A stretch of 64,000 bases of DNA, from NCBI GenBank assembly GCA_024138015.1, contig JAMXBB010000011.1, positions 77,792,106 to 77,856,105 on the forward strand. The letters run 5' to 3'. Below are positions 1-11,740 of this stretch, in pieces (positions within the stretch are counted from its first letter, which is position 1; every line of letters starts with the position of its first letter). The notes under the pieces were generated by a model. That model did not search any database, had not been told where the DNA came from, and was given only the letters and a program-made list of their open reading frames with translations. Origin of the DNA: Lumnitzera littorea (lineage: Eukaryota > Streptophyta > Magnoliopsida > Myrtales > Combretaceae). A program made the translations under genes and the position numbers.

Positions 1-1202
1 GTGTGAAAAGGTAAAATAATCATGTAAGTTACAAAAATGCAACATTTTGAAGATTTCGAGGTTTTTAAATATTTAATTTCAAAAATAAGGAACTTAGTGC
101 ATATTGAAAAAATTATAAAGGATGGATTTATAATTTACTCTAATAATTTCGGTATCTCATTAGATTGCATTATTTAAAAAAAAAAAATCCATAGAATCTG
201 TCGTATGCATGGAAATAAATTTTTCCGATGTCATCGGAGGTATCTCACTAAAAAAACCTCAAAAAAGAATTTTCATAAAGGATGCGTGCATTACTTCCAA
301 ATGTACGCCCAAAAAATATACATATACTTTGGCCATAACATCACAACATTTTTAATTTATCCAGACAAAATATTACGTTGGATTAAATAAAGTATTTCGA
401 AGGATTAAACATAATTTGACAAATTATTGCTAGGCTTATACTTGCATTAGGCTTCATGATATGATTTGACGTGATTAATAAAGAAAATAGCGTAGGGAAG
501 AGAGATAAAGTTATCACGTAAGAATATCCCGAAGAAGCTAGATGTATTAGGGTAGAAAAACCATGAATAATTTTATAAGTTGGATGGACTTTGCAATATA
601 TAATATAAAACCCCATCACTGCTATTTATATAATTCTTAATATGAGTAGCAAATAAATCATCACAGGAATAAAACAATTAAATAACCGTCACATTATCAA
701 ACGTGAATGACCGTAATACGATACAACCCCTGAGTTATATATAAATAACCTCTGTGTTAAGTGTGTATTAAATAAATAAAATTATATAATATAATTAAAT
801 ATATTATAATATTAAAAAAATAATAATAAAAAAGATAATAATAGATGAGAAAAAGAGAAAGAAAAAGGAAGTAGTAGGAATGTTGGAGTTGAGAGAGAGA
901 GAGAGAGGGGTGGAGGGGGCAGAGTAGTAGAAATATTGAAGAAGGAAGAGAAAGACATAAAATCCTTAAATTACTTTATATGTATAATCAAATGTATTAA
1001 AGAAAATTATTTATCAATAATAAAAATTTTATTTAAAATGTTAAATACGTAAAAATAATTAAAGTTTTAAACATTTTAATAATATAGAAGATAATAAAAT
1101 CTAAATAATAGAAACATAAATTAGTATTTTAAAAAAATAAATATCTTCATTATATTGGGTTTATGGGTCTAACTCATATAAGCTCATAATCATTGTCCAT
1201 GA
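1..1202. other. AT-rich flank without a recognisable gene
   Basis: No open frame here looks like a known protein. The sequence is strongly AT-rich, with a purine-rich stretch at about 840-960 that contains a (GA)n microsatellite at 891-907. The last five bases (CATGA, 1198-1202) are the left target-site duplication of the retrotransposon that follows. Confidence 0.6.
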
Positions 1203-1689
1203 TGTTGATAGGGTAGTTTAGGTGAGGACTTCTTAAGCCCGACTAAATCTGTCAAGTTTTATCACCTTAAGCTTGACTCTATAAGCCTCGAACTTAAGCC
1301 TTAGTATCCTAAGCCCATGAAGTACTATAATGGTCATAAACCACAAGATAAGGATAAAACTGCAACATCCTAAATATTAGGAATACATCAAGTACGACAG
1401 CTTCATTCTCTTACATTTGCGAAAGAATATATCCCCCGCCAACTTATCTCCAACAACCGGCTCTACTCCATTATAAATATCGGTCATTTACCTAACGATA
1501 ACTCTCTTTACAAACACTGCGTTCTAAGTTTACACATCAAGTATTTTATTTCATCAAAAGTCCATTATTGACTTAAGTATTGGAGTGACCACACCAGACA
1601 ACCTTCCAGTGTCCCCTCACTGTGCATTATTTTATAGGCTCTGTATGTGCAAACCTTAATCGACTACTGATAAGAATTGAGAATCGACA
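1203..1689 (+). repeat. 5' LTR of the Tat element
   Basis: Starts TGTTGATAGGG and ends TCGACA just before the primer-binding site. It matches 16526-17012 along its whole length, although many positions differ, mostly by transitions. A TATA-like TATAAATAT lies near 1473, matched at the same place in the 3' LTR (near 16796). Confidence 0.92.
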
Positions 1690-1691
1690 TT

Positions 1692-1707
1692 TGGCATCGT
1701 CTGTAGG
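1692..1707 (+). other. Primer-binding site of the Tat element
   Basis: TGGCATCGTCTGTAGG sits two bases after the 5' LTR. It resembles the TGGCGCCGTCTGTGGG-type primer-binding site found in many plant Tat elements, with a few substitutions. I do not assign the priming tRNA. Confidence 0.7.
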
Positions 1708-1779
1708 AAAGAAAATTCCTACACTTGAAATCTTAAACACACTAAACACATAATCCACATCAAGCCTTTTTATGTCATG

Positions 1780-4700
1780 TCTTAATGTGAGGAGTAAGGA
1801 AATTAAGAGTTGGTGAATAACCAACCTAGGGGCAATTAGCCCCTTGCAAGAGTTGTGTTAAAAGAACGCCTAGAGCACACGGAGCGCTTGGCTGAGCAGT
1901 ATGCTGGGCAGAACAGGGAAGTCCGCGCTTGCTTAGATGAGATGGAGTGTTGCAACATATAAACTCACTACCCTGAAGCTTCAGATGCCTGCATTGGACG
2001 GGATAACATCCAACAGTAGTAACAGAATGGAAGGAATCAGCAGCTCGATCTATTGCTGCGCCAGTAGCTAGTAAGGTATGCAGCTACCCACGACCGAGTT
2101 CTAGTTAGCAACGAACAAGAAGTCAACTCACAGGGAGTTCAGGCTCATTCAGTTACACGATGAGCTCACCCAACGGATGACGTTGACCTAAACGGGCTTT
2201 ATGTAATGGTAAAGTGGCTCTCTGAATAGTAAGGGAGTAAGCCTACTGGCGACACCGAGCTGGTCGCCAGCAACAAGACCTCCTTCACCAAAAGTGTAGA
2301 GGATGAAGTGTTGCCCCAAATGGCAAACTTCTATCCCTGGACTAGTATGATGGTACAGGTGACCCCAATGACCATCTCCTACACTTTCGTACCCTCATGA
2401 ACCTTCATAGCCATGGGGATGCCATACTATGCAAAGCCTTTCCAAGTACGCTAAGGAAAGCAGCATGGACGTGGTTTAACCACCTCCCCGACAATTTGAT
2501 TAACTCCTTCGATGAGTTGACTAGGAAGTTTAGCCACCATTTTAGGGCTAGTAAGCCCCCTTCCAAGGACACATCATCCTTATACCTAGTAAGGCAGGGT
2601 AAGGGTGAGTCCCTGTATGACTACGTAGCCTGGTTCAATAACGCTGTCACGCCTCAAGAAAGTGAAGTTGTAATAGTCTTACCATATAAACCATCTTAAG
2701 ATATAAACTATCCTCACAGCTACTATTTTAGACCTAATTCACACAAGGTGTACTCAACTCTACCCCCTTTAAAGCATCTAATTCGATATATGTTTGATAT
2801 AAACTTGTAGAGTAATCCTGTGAAATAATTTGTAACAATAAACTTATCATTTAACCTTATAAAAAAAGTAGTAATAAATCTTACAGGTACCTATTATTTC
2901 ATATATAAACCAAAATATTGAAAACTACTAAGCCCTTTGAGGAGTCTTGTGTAGTTTTCCTTAAAAGATAAAAAGTTAATATTAAAGGCAATAACCAACC
3001 ATTTCTTGTTTTATCTCGCTCCCCGTCTCAATTTACTAGGGTTTTGGTGTTAGGTAGATACTTATAAGCCATTTGGAACCTGCAAAAAAAAAAAAAAAAA
3101 AAAAAAAAAAACTATAGGGGAATGAATAACGGTTTGCTCAATAAGTAGGGGTGGAGACAGAAGCATGCGTTTAGTACATCATAACCGAGGTTTTCAATCA
3201 AGTTGATTAGATGCAAGGTATGTACGAGCAAATGCTATCACACGACGTTATCTGGTCCGTCATGAGATCAAAGAAATTTCACCCGCCATAATCCAGGTTG
3301 AGGAGATTAACATCACACACTTACGAATCGAAACCAAACCAGGACTTGTACAATGAAGAACACCCTTCTCCCATGACTACCCTCAAACTATAGCCCCCAA
3401 CCTTGTCGTAACCTCCTCTCCTATCACTTAGTTCGGCTAAGGGTAGAGAAAAAACCATTTCAACTATCCTCATCGAAGGGAATTGGTGCTTAGTCCAAGA
3501 ATCCTAATCGTTACCCCTAATGAGTTGCGATGCATATCAAATTAGATATTAAGCCAAGTTTGAGTTAGTTAATGTTTTTAAGGTGATCAATTAAGCTCAA
3601 ACAATTCAATAATAATATTCACGGAACAATCATATCATGAAGCTTAACTTCCATCACAGCAAATCCAAACTTAACCACAAGCATTGCATACGCACAAACA
3701 GCTAACTACAATCACAAGTCAATACATACCAAAGTTCCCAAATATTCTGAAATAATATCCCAAAATGCGATAAAGCATCGATCCCACTTACTTGTCCTAG
3801 CGCTCACTTTAGAAAACTTGTGTTGTCAACGGTTTGATCATTAGGAGACCCTATATATACAAAATTTAAATTCAATTTTCGTAATGGTTACGAAAACATT
3901 AGGGTCTTATCTAAAACAACTATATATATATATACATATATATATATAATATATTATCATTTTTATTATATGATAATATATAGTTTCATTATATTAGTTG
4001 AGTTAAGTTATTGAGTATTAATAATATACACAATTATACGATTACGTATAATATATCATTTCGATTGTATCAAAACGTACTTTTAGTCGTTTAAATCATA
4101 TTTCAATTACCGTAGAGTTATAATAGTATGTAAATTAGTAATATTGTAGAGATATAGGTTATATTACCTAGGTTTAACTAATTTTAGTAAAAATAGTGTC
4201 ATTTGACTTGTACAGATTTAACGACACTCATTACAAGTCTTAATTTCTAAAGATAACTTTTAATGGGTAATTCGAGTTTTTAATATAATTATACATCTAA
4301 TCAAATATTATCATACTATACATAATTTATGTTATTAAACCATATTTTACCTAATTTGCTAATATAACCCATAATATAGGTATTATCTAACCATAATATT
4401 TCTATAACGTATCCCGGTTATTAAAATATTATTAAATATATTAAAAATATATAATTTTTATCCAATCTGACTAGTACAAAAATAGATAGTTTTTATTCAC
4501 TTATTTATCGTATTTTAACCTATTATTACTAGAATTAGGTATTGATTTGTTATTTAAGCTATTTTACTACGTAAATTCATAATAAATAGCTCAGGTTATC
4601 AAATAATTCCCCAAAAATTTCTATATAATCCTAAAAATATGTGGAATTTAGCTAGTACTTAGTTTCAAGTTTTTGATCTATTATTTATATATTCGTATTT

Positions 4701-7080
4701 ACGATTTTACCCTTAAATTATCTTAAATTACCTAATTAATATCCTTTTTGCACCAAATTGATTTCAACCTGTCCCAACATTATTATTATTCACTACAAAT
4801 TAGTACATGTCCATTTCATCATTTAATTTCATAAGTTCCTATTTATTTCACAATTTCAGCCTATTTTCAAGCTATTTTTAGGTCGAAAAATACAATAAAT
4901 ATTAAAAATATTCAAATAAAAAATCAGGCTACATAGAAATTATCCATATATCATAAGTATCTTACACAAAAATTTTGAGCTAGAAACTACATCAATTAGT
5001 GTATTTTTTTTAAATTTTAAATTTTGGATGAATAATACATTTGTTAAGTAAGTATATTAAATGAAATTTACTAAATGAAAGTACATATAAAATAACTTAA
5101 GAATTAATTTTTTTACATTTTTTCCTAATTATTTTAATAATTTTTCAAAAATAAAGAAAAACAAGGTAGAAACTCGAAACTTGAGTTCATTGGAGCTTCG
5201 ACTACTGTTGGCTGAAGAGAGGTTGTTAGCCAGCCTAGTCAGTGGTGGCTCTGTTAGGTGGCGGCGGAGCTCTACGTCAGGTCATTGAATGGTCGAGGAA
5301 CTAACTAAGCTCGATACTTGCAATGTTTTTTCCTATTTTTTGTTAAAATTTCCTAATTTTTTTCCAAATTTTTCTTCAATTTTCTTGGTTGCCAAAATGT
5401 TAAATCTGTATCCTAAGATCCTATTTATAGTAGTTTAGGTTAGTTTAATTTTTTCTTAATTATTAAGTAATTTATTTTAATATTTTCCTCAAAAAAACGC
5501 ATAGTAAGAGGTGTTAATTTTTTATAAATTTGCTTTTGATACAGCTACTTATTCTTTTTAAGCTACTAAACATTTAATCCAATCATATTTCAGGTCGTTT
5601 TTTTTTATAATTTTTATATAATATTTTAGGGTATTTTGGTATTTTATATTAGTATTTAATGATTTTTGTTAATATAAGGGTATATATCATATATATATCA
5701 TACACGTAATGAGTAATTATATACGTATAATCATGTTTCTAGCATATCTTTTATTTTTAAGATACTTTTCCCTATTTAATTTTGCGATTATATCGCTCAT
5801 TATGCATAATTATATTATTTTAGGTTAATTTACAAGTATATTTATTATATATATCAGGTCTACTAATAAAAATACGTGTATACTCATATAGTATATTATT
5901 TTCTTTTATTGCCTAATTATCTTATTTTTAAGTCCTCGTCATATTTCGAGCTTAATTTTAGGGGTTTCGAGCAATTTTAGACTATATTAAGTAATCATAC
6001 TTCTAGGGGAAAATTTGAGATTTCGGGTAATTGTTTTCAAAATTTTATTTCACCGAGTCACTTTAAATAACTTTCCTATCTCAGTCATAAAAAATGGGTT
6101 CAATCAGATAACTTTTCCTGAAAACTCTAAATTCAAGTACGATTGCCCTAAATTTAGGTACGATTGCCCTAAATTTGGCTTTAGGGTCTCATATAAAATA
6201 AATTTTTAGTATTTTGATTATATTCTTGACATTCTTATTGTATTATGGATTTTTAAACCTACAAGAACTTCTTGATTAGGGTTATTATGTTTCTCGTAAG
6301 TTTTTAGCCTAATTGGTTTACTTTTCTAGATGCCCTAAATCAACTATTACAAGGACAAGGCTTTATCCTAATACTCTGATGTTCGTGTCTAAATTGCTAA
6401 TTTATGGGATATCACAAACGCCGTGGTCAGGATCCTTCAATTGGATGAGGGAGTCGTTGTTCATGCCGTACAGTTCGGCATTAGACCCTTGAGAGATTTC
6501 TTCTGATCGCTTGTAAAGAGCAAGCCAAAGACCCTAACCAACTTCTAGAACAAAGCCCAGAAGTACATTAACCAGGAAGATAACATTCATGCCAAGTGCA
6601 ATGCCGAAAAAGAAAGGTCAGGTGGAAAGTAGGACAAGGAGAAATTGTCCGTAAAAGATCGCCTCGACGAAAGTATGCCAAGCAGGCCAAAGTGGGGGAG
6701 AAGCTACAAAATAAAACACCAAAACTTGCTGGAGAAGCTACAAAAAATGTGGGGAATCCTTAGTCGTTGGAACTTTGAAAAATATTGTCAATTCTACTAT
6801 GACCATAGCCATATAACTACATAGTACTTCCAATTAAAGCATGTTGTTGAGTATACCATTCGATGCAGTTTCTTCAATGAATATGTAGCCCATTGGAGGA
6901 TCGACGACCATTTAGATGATGATATTAACAAGGCACCTTGGAGGTGACGAATCGAGAATGCTCGAGCAGAGCAGAATAACAACCGTAGCAATGATCGCAC
7001 TCCTAATGGCATCATAAATGTAATTATGGGGGGCCAACACCTTGGGAGCCAGTCGAGCACTAACAACTCAATTAACGCCT
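1780..7080 (+). pseudogene. gag of the Tat element, split by a solo LTR
   Basis: The capsid domain is readable at 2397-2644 (residues such as AFPSTLRKAAWTWFNHLP and RQGKGESLYDYVAWFN), which is the retrotrans_gag family. Frames further upstream (about 2310-2400) give weaker gag-like sequence with stops. The reading resumes at 6417 after the inserted LTR: removing 2645-6421 rejoins Phe-Asn-Asn-Ala-Val-Val-Arg in one frame. The rest (6422-7080) has stops and a basic, Lys-rich tail. The product would form the virus-like particle. No zinc knuckle is clear. Confidence 0.8.
2645..6416 (-). mobile_element. Solo LTR, Tekay/Del-like family A, copy 1
   Basis: A 3772-bp block starting TGTCACGCC and ending GATATCACA, flanked on both sides by AACGC (2640-2644 and 6417-6421). 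It interrupts the gag reading frame, and excision restores it. It is alignable with the blocks at 45435-48625 (same orientation) and 29880-32993 (opposite orientation). A TATA box reads TATAAATAG on - near 5420, so I infer minus orientation. The long LTR, the TGTNACNCC-type ends and the GC-rich patch in an AT-rich background suggest the Tekay/Del chromovirus clade; this is inference, because no internal region remains. A run of 28 A lies at 3084-3111. Confidence 0.9.
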
Positions 7081-7082
7081 AA

Positions 7083-7480
7083 TTGGAGGTATTAGTAGTA
7101 AGGGAGAAGAGACAAAAGTTAGACACTTCCAACTCTTTCTTCAACGCCAATCTCAAAGGGGTCAACACTCCCCATCAAGACGCCCTCGTAATTGGGGCAA
7201 AGATTTCAAAATTTGAGGTCCTGAGGATTGTGGTGGACACCGGCAGCTCCATCGATATACTCTTCCTCCACACATATGATAGGATGAGGAAAAATCTACC
7301 AATAAAGATAAAGCCATACTACTATAATCTAATCGACTTCAACGGTAGCACGGTCCAAGCCAAGGGTATCATCACGCTAGACATAGAACTTGCCGATGAC
7401 GACTATGTAGCATAATAACTCGTAAAGTTCGTTGTGATTGACTGTCTTTCCCCTTATAATTCGCTCTTTGAAAGACCAAG
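7083..7480 (+). pseudogene. Aspartic protease of the Tat element
   Basis: The frame at 7083-7415 (110 codons) contains VVDTGSSIDILF, the retropepsin active site Asp-Thr-Gly-Ser, followed by FNGSTVQAKGIITLDI, the typical flap-side segment. The enzyme would process the Gag-Pol polyprotein. The motif is intact but the frame stops at 7413-7415 with sequence of the same type continuing after it, so it is a fragment of a decayed polyprotein rather than a gene of its own. Confidence 0.8.
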
Positions 7481-7799
7481 CCTAAATGCATTTGTGATGA
7501 TCACATTCTCTCTACATCTAAAGGCCAAATTCCCGATGCCTTCTAGGGAAGTATGTAGATGTGATCAAAAGCTCTTATAAGAACTATATGTCAGGACGAC
7601 CAAAGGTGATGGCATTTTTGCCCTAGAGATAGGCCCGCAGGAGAGACCAGTTGAAAGGGATGAGCTTGGAGAAAAAACGGAAGATGTCCAAATTAGCGCC
7701 TCTCTTGACCAAACTATGAAAGTCGGGATTGAGACCTCAGCTAAAGGAAAGAACAAAATCTTTGCCCTCCTGCAAGCAAACTTGGATAGGTTCACTTAG

Positions 7800-8740
7800 C
7801 CAGCGTCGGACATGCCCGGAGTCTCCTTTGACCTGGCGATCCACAGCCTTAACATTGATACCACAGCATAGCTTGTCAAGCTAAAAAAGAGGCATTTAGT
7901 CTTAGAACAGCAGGCTGTTATTGAAGAGGAGGTGTAGAAGTTGCTCAAAATCGGCTTTGTAAGGGAGGATAAGTACCCAACGTGGCTGGTGAACACGGTA
8001 CTAGTTAAGAAGAAAAATAGGAAGTGATGCATGCGTATCCATTATACTGACCTCAACAAAGCCTGTCCTAAAGATTGTTTCCCCTTCCCTAGAATCAACC
8101 AATTTGTTGATTCTACGTCAGAACATGCCCTACTGAGTTTTACGGATGCCATCTCGGATACAGCTAGATCAAAATGGACCTAAAGGATGAAGTCCATACC
8201 TCCTTCGTCATCGACTATGGTACATACTGCTATACTGTAATGCCATTTGGACTGAAAAACACTGGGGTCATATACTAGCGAATGGTGAAAAAATTGTTCA
8301 AGCCTCAAATCTGGTGCAACATGAAGGTATACATTGATGACATGACTATCAAGAGCCAGAAGCCGGTCAATCGTGTCAAGGATCTCCAAGAAGCCTTTGA
8401 CCGAATGCACACACACGACATGAAGCTAAATCCCCAAAAGTGCATCTTCGTTGTCGGCTTTGGCAAATTCCTTGAATTTCTAGTCACCCAGAGAGGTATT
8501 GAGGCCAACCCCAAGAAAATCATGGCCATCGGGCGAATGAAGGCTCTAGCATTGATCCGAGACGTACAAAAGCTCACTAATATTGTGGTTGCCCTGAATA
8601 GATTCATTTCGAAAAGTGACAACAAATGCGCTGAGTTCTTCAAAATCCTAAGGGTTTTGAATCGACTTCGGAGTGCACTACTACTTTTCAATAGCTCCAA
8701 GACTTCCTTGTCCATCCATTGGTCCTCTCTAAGCCTATCC
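7800..8740 (+). pseudogene. Reverse transcriptase of the Tat element
   Basis: Several frames together read as a gypsy reverse transcriptase. GFVREDKYPTWLVNTVLVKK (about 7950-8010) is the N-terminal fingers region, YTDLNKACPKDCFPFP (about 8040-8090) follows, then CYTVMPFGLKNT (about 8227-8262), and KVYIDDMTIKS (about 8325-8355), which holds the catalytic Tyr-x-Asp-Asp box. The thumb segment continues to about 8660. Stops and at least two frame changes separate these blocks. The Asp-Asp pair itself is intact. Confidence 0.85.
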
Positions 8741-9150
8741 TAGGGGAGAACTTATTCTTATACCTGGTTGTAAGTGACTAGGTACTCTCTTCTATACTAA
8801 TCAAAGCAGAGGGAAGAGAATACAAGCCAGTGTATTATGTCAGTCACATATTTCATGGGCTTGAGGTCAGGTACACCCGGGTAGAAAAATTCGTGTTAGC
8901 TATCATCATCACTACCTGACGATTAAGACCTTACTTCCAGGTGCACTGGGTGATCATATCGACAGATCAACTACTATGCACCATGCTGTAGAAGCCTGAC
9001 GCGTTAGAACGGATGATGAAGTATGTGATGGAGTTGAGCGCGTATAGAATCCAGTACTACCCACGAACGACTTATAAGGCACAAGTGCTGGCTAATTTCA
9101 TAGCAGAATACACAAGAGATGATAAAGCACCACTTGGCGGTGATAAACCA
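8741..9150 (+). pseudogene. RNase H of the Tat element (first copy)
   Basis: This follows the reverse transcriptase directly. Frame-shifting translation gives pieces typical of the gypsy RNase H and its tether, ending in the readable segment 9013-9150 with YRIQYYPRTTYKAQVLANFI, the conserved join between the first and second RNase H in Tat elements. Stops are frequent and the catalytic acids cannot all be followed. Confidence 0.65.
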
Positions 9151-9191
9151 GTGTGGACCCTCTACGTAGATGACTTTCCACCTCAGAGGGA

Positions 9192-9223
<32 letters not shown>

Positions 9224-9560
9224 TGGGGTAGTACAAGCTTGGTTTTAATTAGTTCGCATCGTGTTACCATTTGAAGTTCGAATTCAATTCTAGTAACAAC
9301 GAGTCCAAATATGAGGTGCTCATCACCAGTCTAAAACTAGCCAAGGAGATTAGCGCGGACCAGTTGTGAATCTTCTCGAACTCTATGCTAGTCATCCAGC
9401 AGGTCCGAGGCGAATATAAACCCAGAGACGATGCTATGGCAAGGTACCTTGAGAAAGTAAAGAACCTCCTAGTGAAGTTCCCTTCCTAGGACATCATGAA
9501 GATCCCTTGTTCGAAAAATTCCATGGCATACTAGTTATCCAAGCTGCCCTCCATTGGCAT
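9151..9560 (+). pseudogene. Archaeal-type second RNase H of the Tat element
   Basis: WTLYVDD (about 9158-9178) is the start of the second RNase H, where the Asp is catalytic. It is interrupted by a 29-G run and then continues with sequence such as KYEVLITSLKLAKEI, MLVIQQVRGEYKPRDDAMAR and YLEKVKNLLVKFPS up to about 9485. An in-frame stop falls at an expected Arg (TGA where CGA is expected) and another in KFPS-stop-DIMK. A second RNase H after the first is the diagnostic domain arrangement of the Tat lineage. Confidence 0.8.
9195..9223 (+). repeat. Run of 29 consecutive G
   Basis: An uninterrupted poly-G tract, followed by TGGGG, lies where the second RNase H should read a Gly-rich turn (Gly-x-Gly-Ala-Gly). 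It would expand a few GGN codons into a long tract. It may be a true slippage expansion or an assembly artefact. Confidence 0.95.
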
Positions 9561-10900
9561 ACGGAAGCCTGAGATAAAGGATAGCAAGATCTTCATAGAG
9601 TATCTGTCGTAAAAAAGCATAACTTTAAGCTCGGCTAAAATTTTGAAACTGACTACGGTGGCACCTAAGCCGAGCTGGATAGATCCCATCTAGAGCTACT
9701 TAGAGGAGGGTAAGTTACTAGAGGATAGGAGGGAGTCGAAGAATCTTTGGTACCTTGCTACTAATTATACGCCGATCGGCGGTGTCCTATATCATAAGAG
9801 AGTTAGCTTGCCCTTGCTTCAGTGTCTTTGAGAAGCGGAAGGGCTACGCATCATGGAGGAGCTACACGTCAGAGTATGTAGTAATTATATTCAGTCCCAA
9901 GCCCTATATCTTCGGGCGCTACGACTTTGATATTACTAGCATACCATGAGGCAAGATACAAAGGCCATAGCCTAGAAGTGACTGCAATACCAGAAGCATG
10001 CCCTAATCAGTCACGCACCCAGCATCACCCTCTAACCCCTGACGAACCCATGGTCATTTGCACAATGGGGCATCAATATCCTTGGTGCCTTTCCGAAAGC
10101 ATCAGGACAACGTCAGTTCATAATTATCGTCGTCAACTACATCACGAAGTGGGTAAAGGTCGAAGCTGTGGCTAGAATCACAGAGAGGAGCATGGAGTCC
10201 TTTGCCAAAAACAACATTATCTCCCAGTTTGGAGTTCCCCACGCACTGATCACGGACAACAGCCGACAGTTCGACAACCCTAAGTTCAAGGAGTTCTACG
10301 CCAAGCACCATATCACCTTGCACTTCACTTCGGTTGCCTACCCCCAATCAAACGCACAAGTGGAGGTGACCAATCGGGTCATTTTAAATAGCCAAAGAAG
10401 CGCGTCAATCGATCTCATGGTGCCTAGGTTGATGAGCTACCCAATATCTTGTGGAGGTACAGGACCACATACCACACTTCAACGGGCGAAACCCCCTTCC
10501 GACTAACTTTCGGGTCGGAAATAGTCCTCCCTATAGAACTTGAGCTCCCCAATATCTGGACTTGAAGTTTCAACGCCGCCTTGAATGATTCATTGCTATA
10601 AGAAAGCATCGATACAATGGAGGAAATTAAATACCTTACTGCTGCTCAGGTTACTACATATCAACATCGAACCGCCCGGTATTATGATCAGAAGGTCCGA
10701 CACAAGGAGCAAAAGGTCCAACACAAGGATTTTAAGGTCAATGACCTTGTGTATCGAAAATTAGGGGCCTCCAATTAGGAAGATCCAGTCAGAGTCAAGA
10801 AGAAACTGAGTAATGGAGCATACAGGCTGGGAAGATTGGATGGTGACCTTATCCTGTATACATGGAATGCCAATAATCTAAGCTTCTATTTTGATTAGAA
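9561..10900 (+). pseudogene. Integrase of the Tat element
   Basis: The DDE core is readable from about 10060. WGINILGAFPKASGQRQF has Asn where the first catalytic Asp is expected, HALITDNSRQFDNPKF keeps the second Asp, and NAQVEVTNRVIL keeps the Glu. The frame at 10168-10506 carries most of the core. The C-terminal part (about 10740-10890) still reads VYRKLGASN and SNGAYRLGRLDGD in pieces. An upstream zinc-binding part is only faintly visible at 9730-9950. The protein would insert cDNA into the chromosome; the missing Asp and the stops make it inactive. Confidence 0.8.
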
Positions 10901-10999
10901 TTTCATCATGTACAGTTTTCTTTCAATTATGTTGAAATAAAAGTTCTCCATTGATTACATACTTCTCTCTCTCTCCTTTCATTTTTGCACATGAATAGT

Positions 11000-11350
11000 T
11001 ACCTGGGTAGGTCGAAATGCTACCAACCTAACTCTCTTAGGGTAACCTCGACAAGGGTAAATACCCCTTACATTGAGGAACTCCCCATCAAGGCAGGTCG
11101 AAACTCTACCGACTTGACTCTCTTAGGGTAACCTTAACAAAGGGAAACACTCCTTATAGTGAGGAACTCCCCAACAAGGCAGGTTGGAACGCCGCCGACC
11201 TGACCCCCTTAGGGTAACCTCGACATTGAGAAACACCTCTTGCATTAAGGAACTCCCACAAGCTGGGTAAGTTAGAAAGCCACCGACCTAACCCTCATAG
11301 GGTAAACTCGGCAAGGATAAACACCCCATGTGCAGAGGAACTCCCGCAAC
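11000..11350 (+). repeat. Four-copy 86-bp tandem array in the Tat 3' region
   Basis: Four imperfect units of about 86 bp each contain AGGTCGAAA-like, CTTAGGGTAACCT and GAGGAACTCCC blocks. They lie between the integrase and the antisense ORF. Tandem arrays in this position are known in Tat elements and have been linked to the origin of satellites. Confidence 0.85.
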
Positions 11351-11740
11351 AAAATCGCGACTAAGGATCAACAAAATTTAAAGAAAGACAGAGAATAGCT
11401 AAGGACATTTGACAAACATTCATTTATTTCTTCCATAGATGTTTAGTTATAAAGTCAAGGCCAGTATTCTAGCCTTAATTACATTAAGTAAAAAAAAAAA
11501 AAAAAAGAGAACCCTTCTACCGCCTTGGATTAGCTAACTCTGGTAACTTTGAAAAATCAAAAGTGTTTATCTATTTGGAGCACTGATCCGTAGGCACTTT
11601 ACACGGTTAACCTTGAGCTAGAGGGGGGCCTGAGAGATGTGAACCAGGAACAATTGAACCCCTCATGGATCTTCCCCAAGGATAGCTTCTGAGGCGGCCT
11701 CTTGGTGGGCTGTTAAAGCAAGGCCGAATGTAGAGACACC

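Noticed and set aside
2397..2699. 100-codon ORF taken as a complete small gene
   Set aside because: Its first 83 codons are retroelement gag and the rest is read-through into an inserted LTR.
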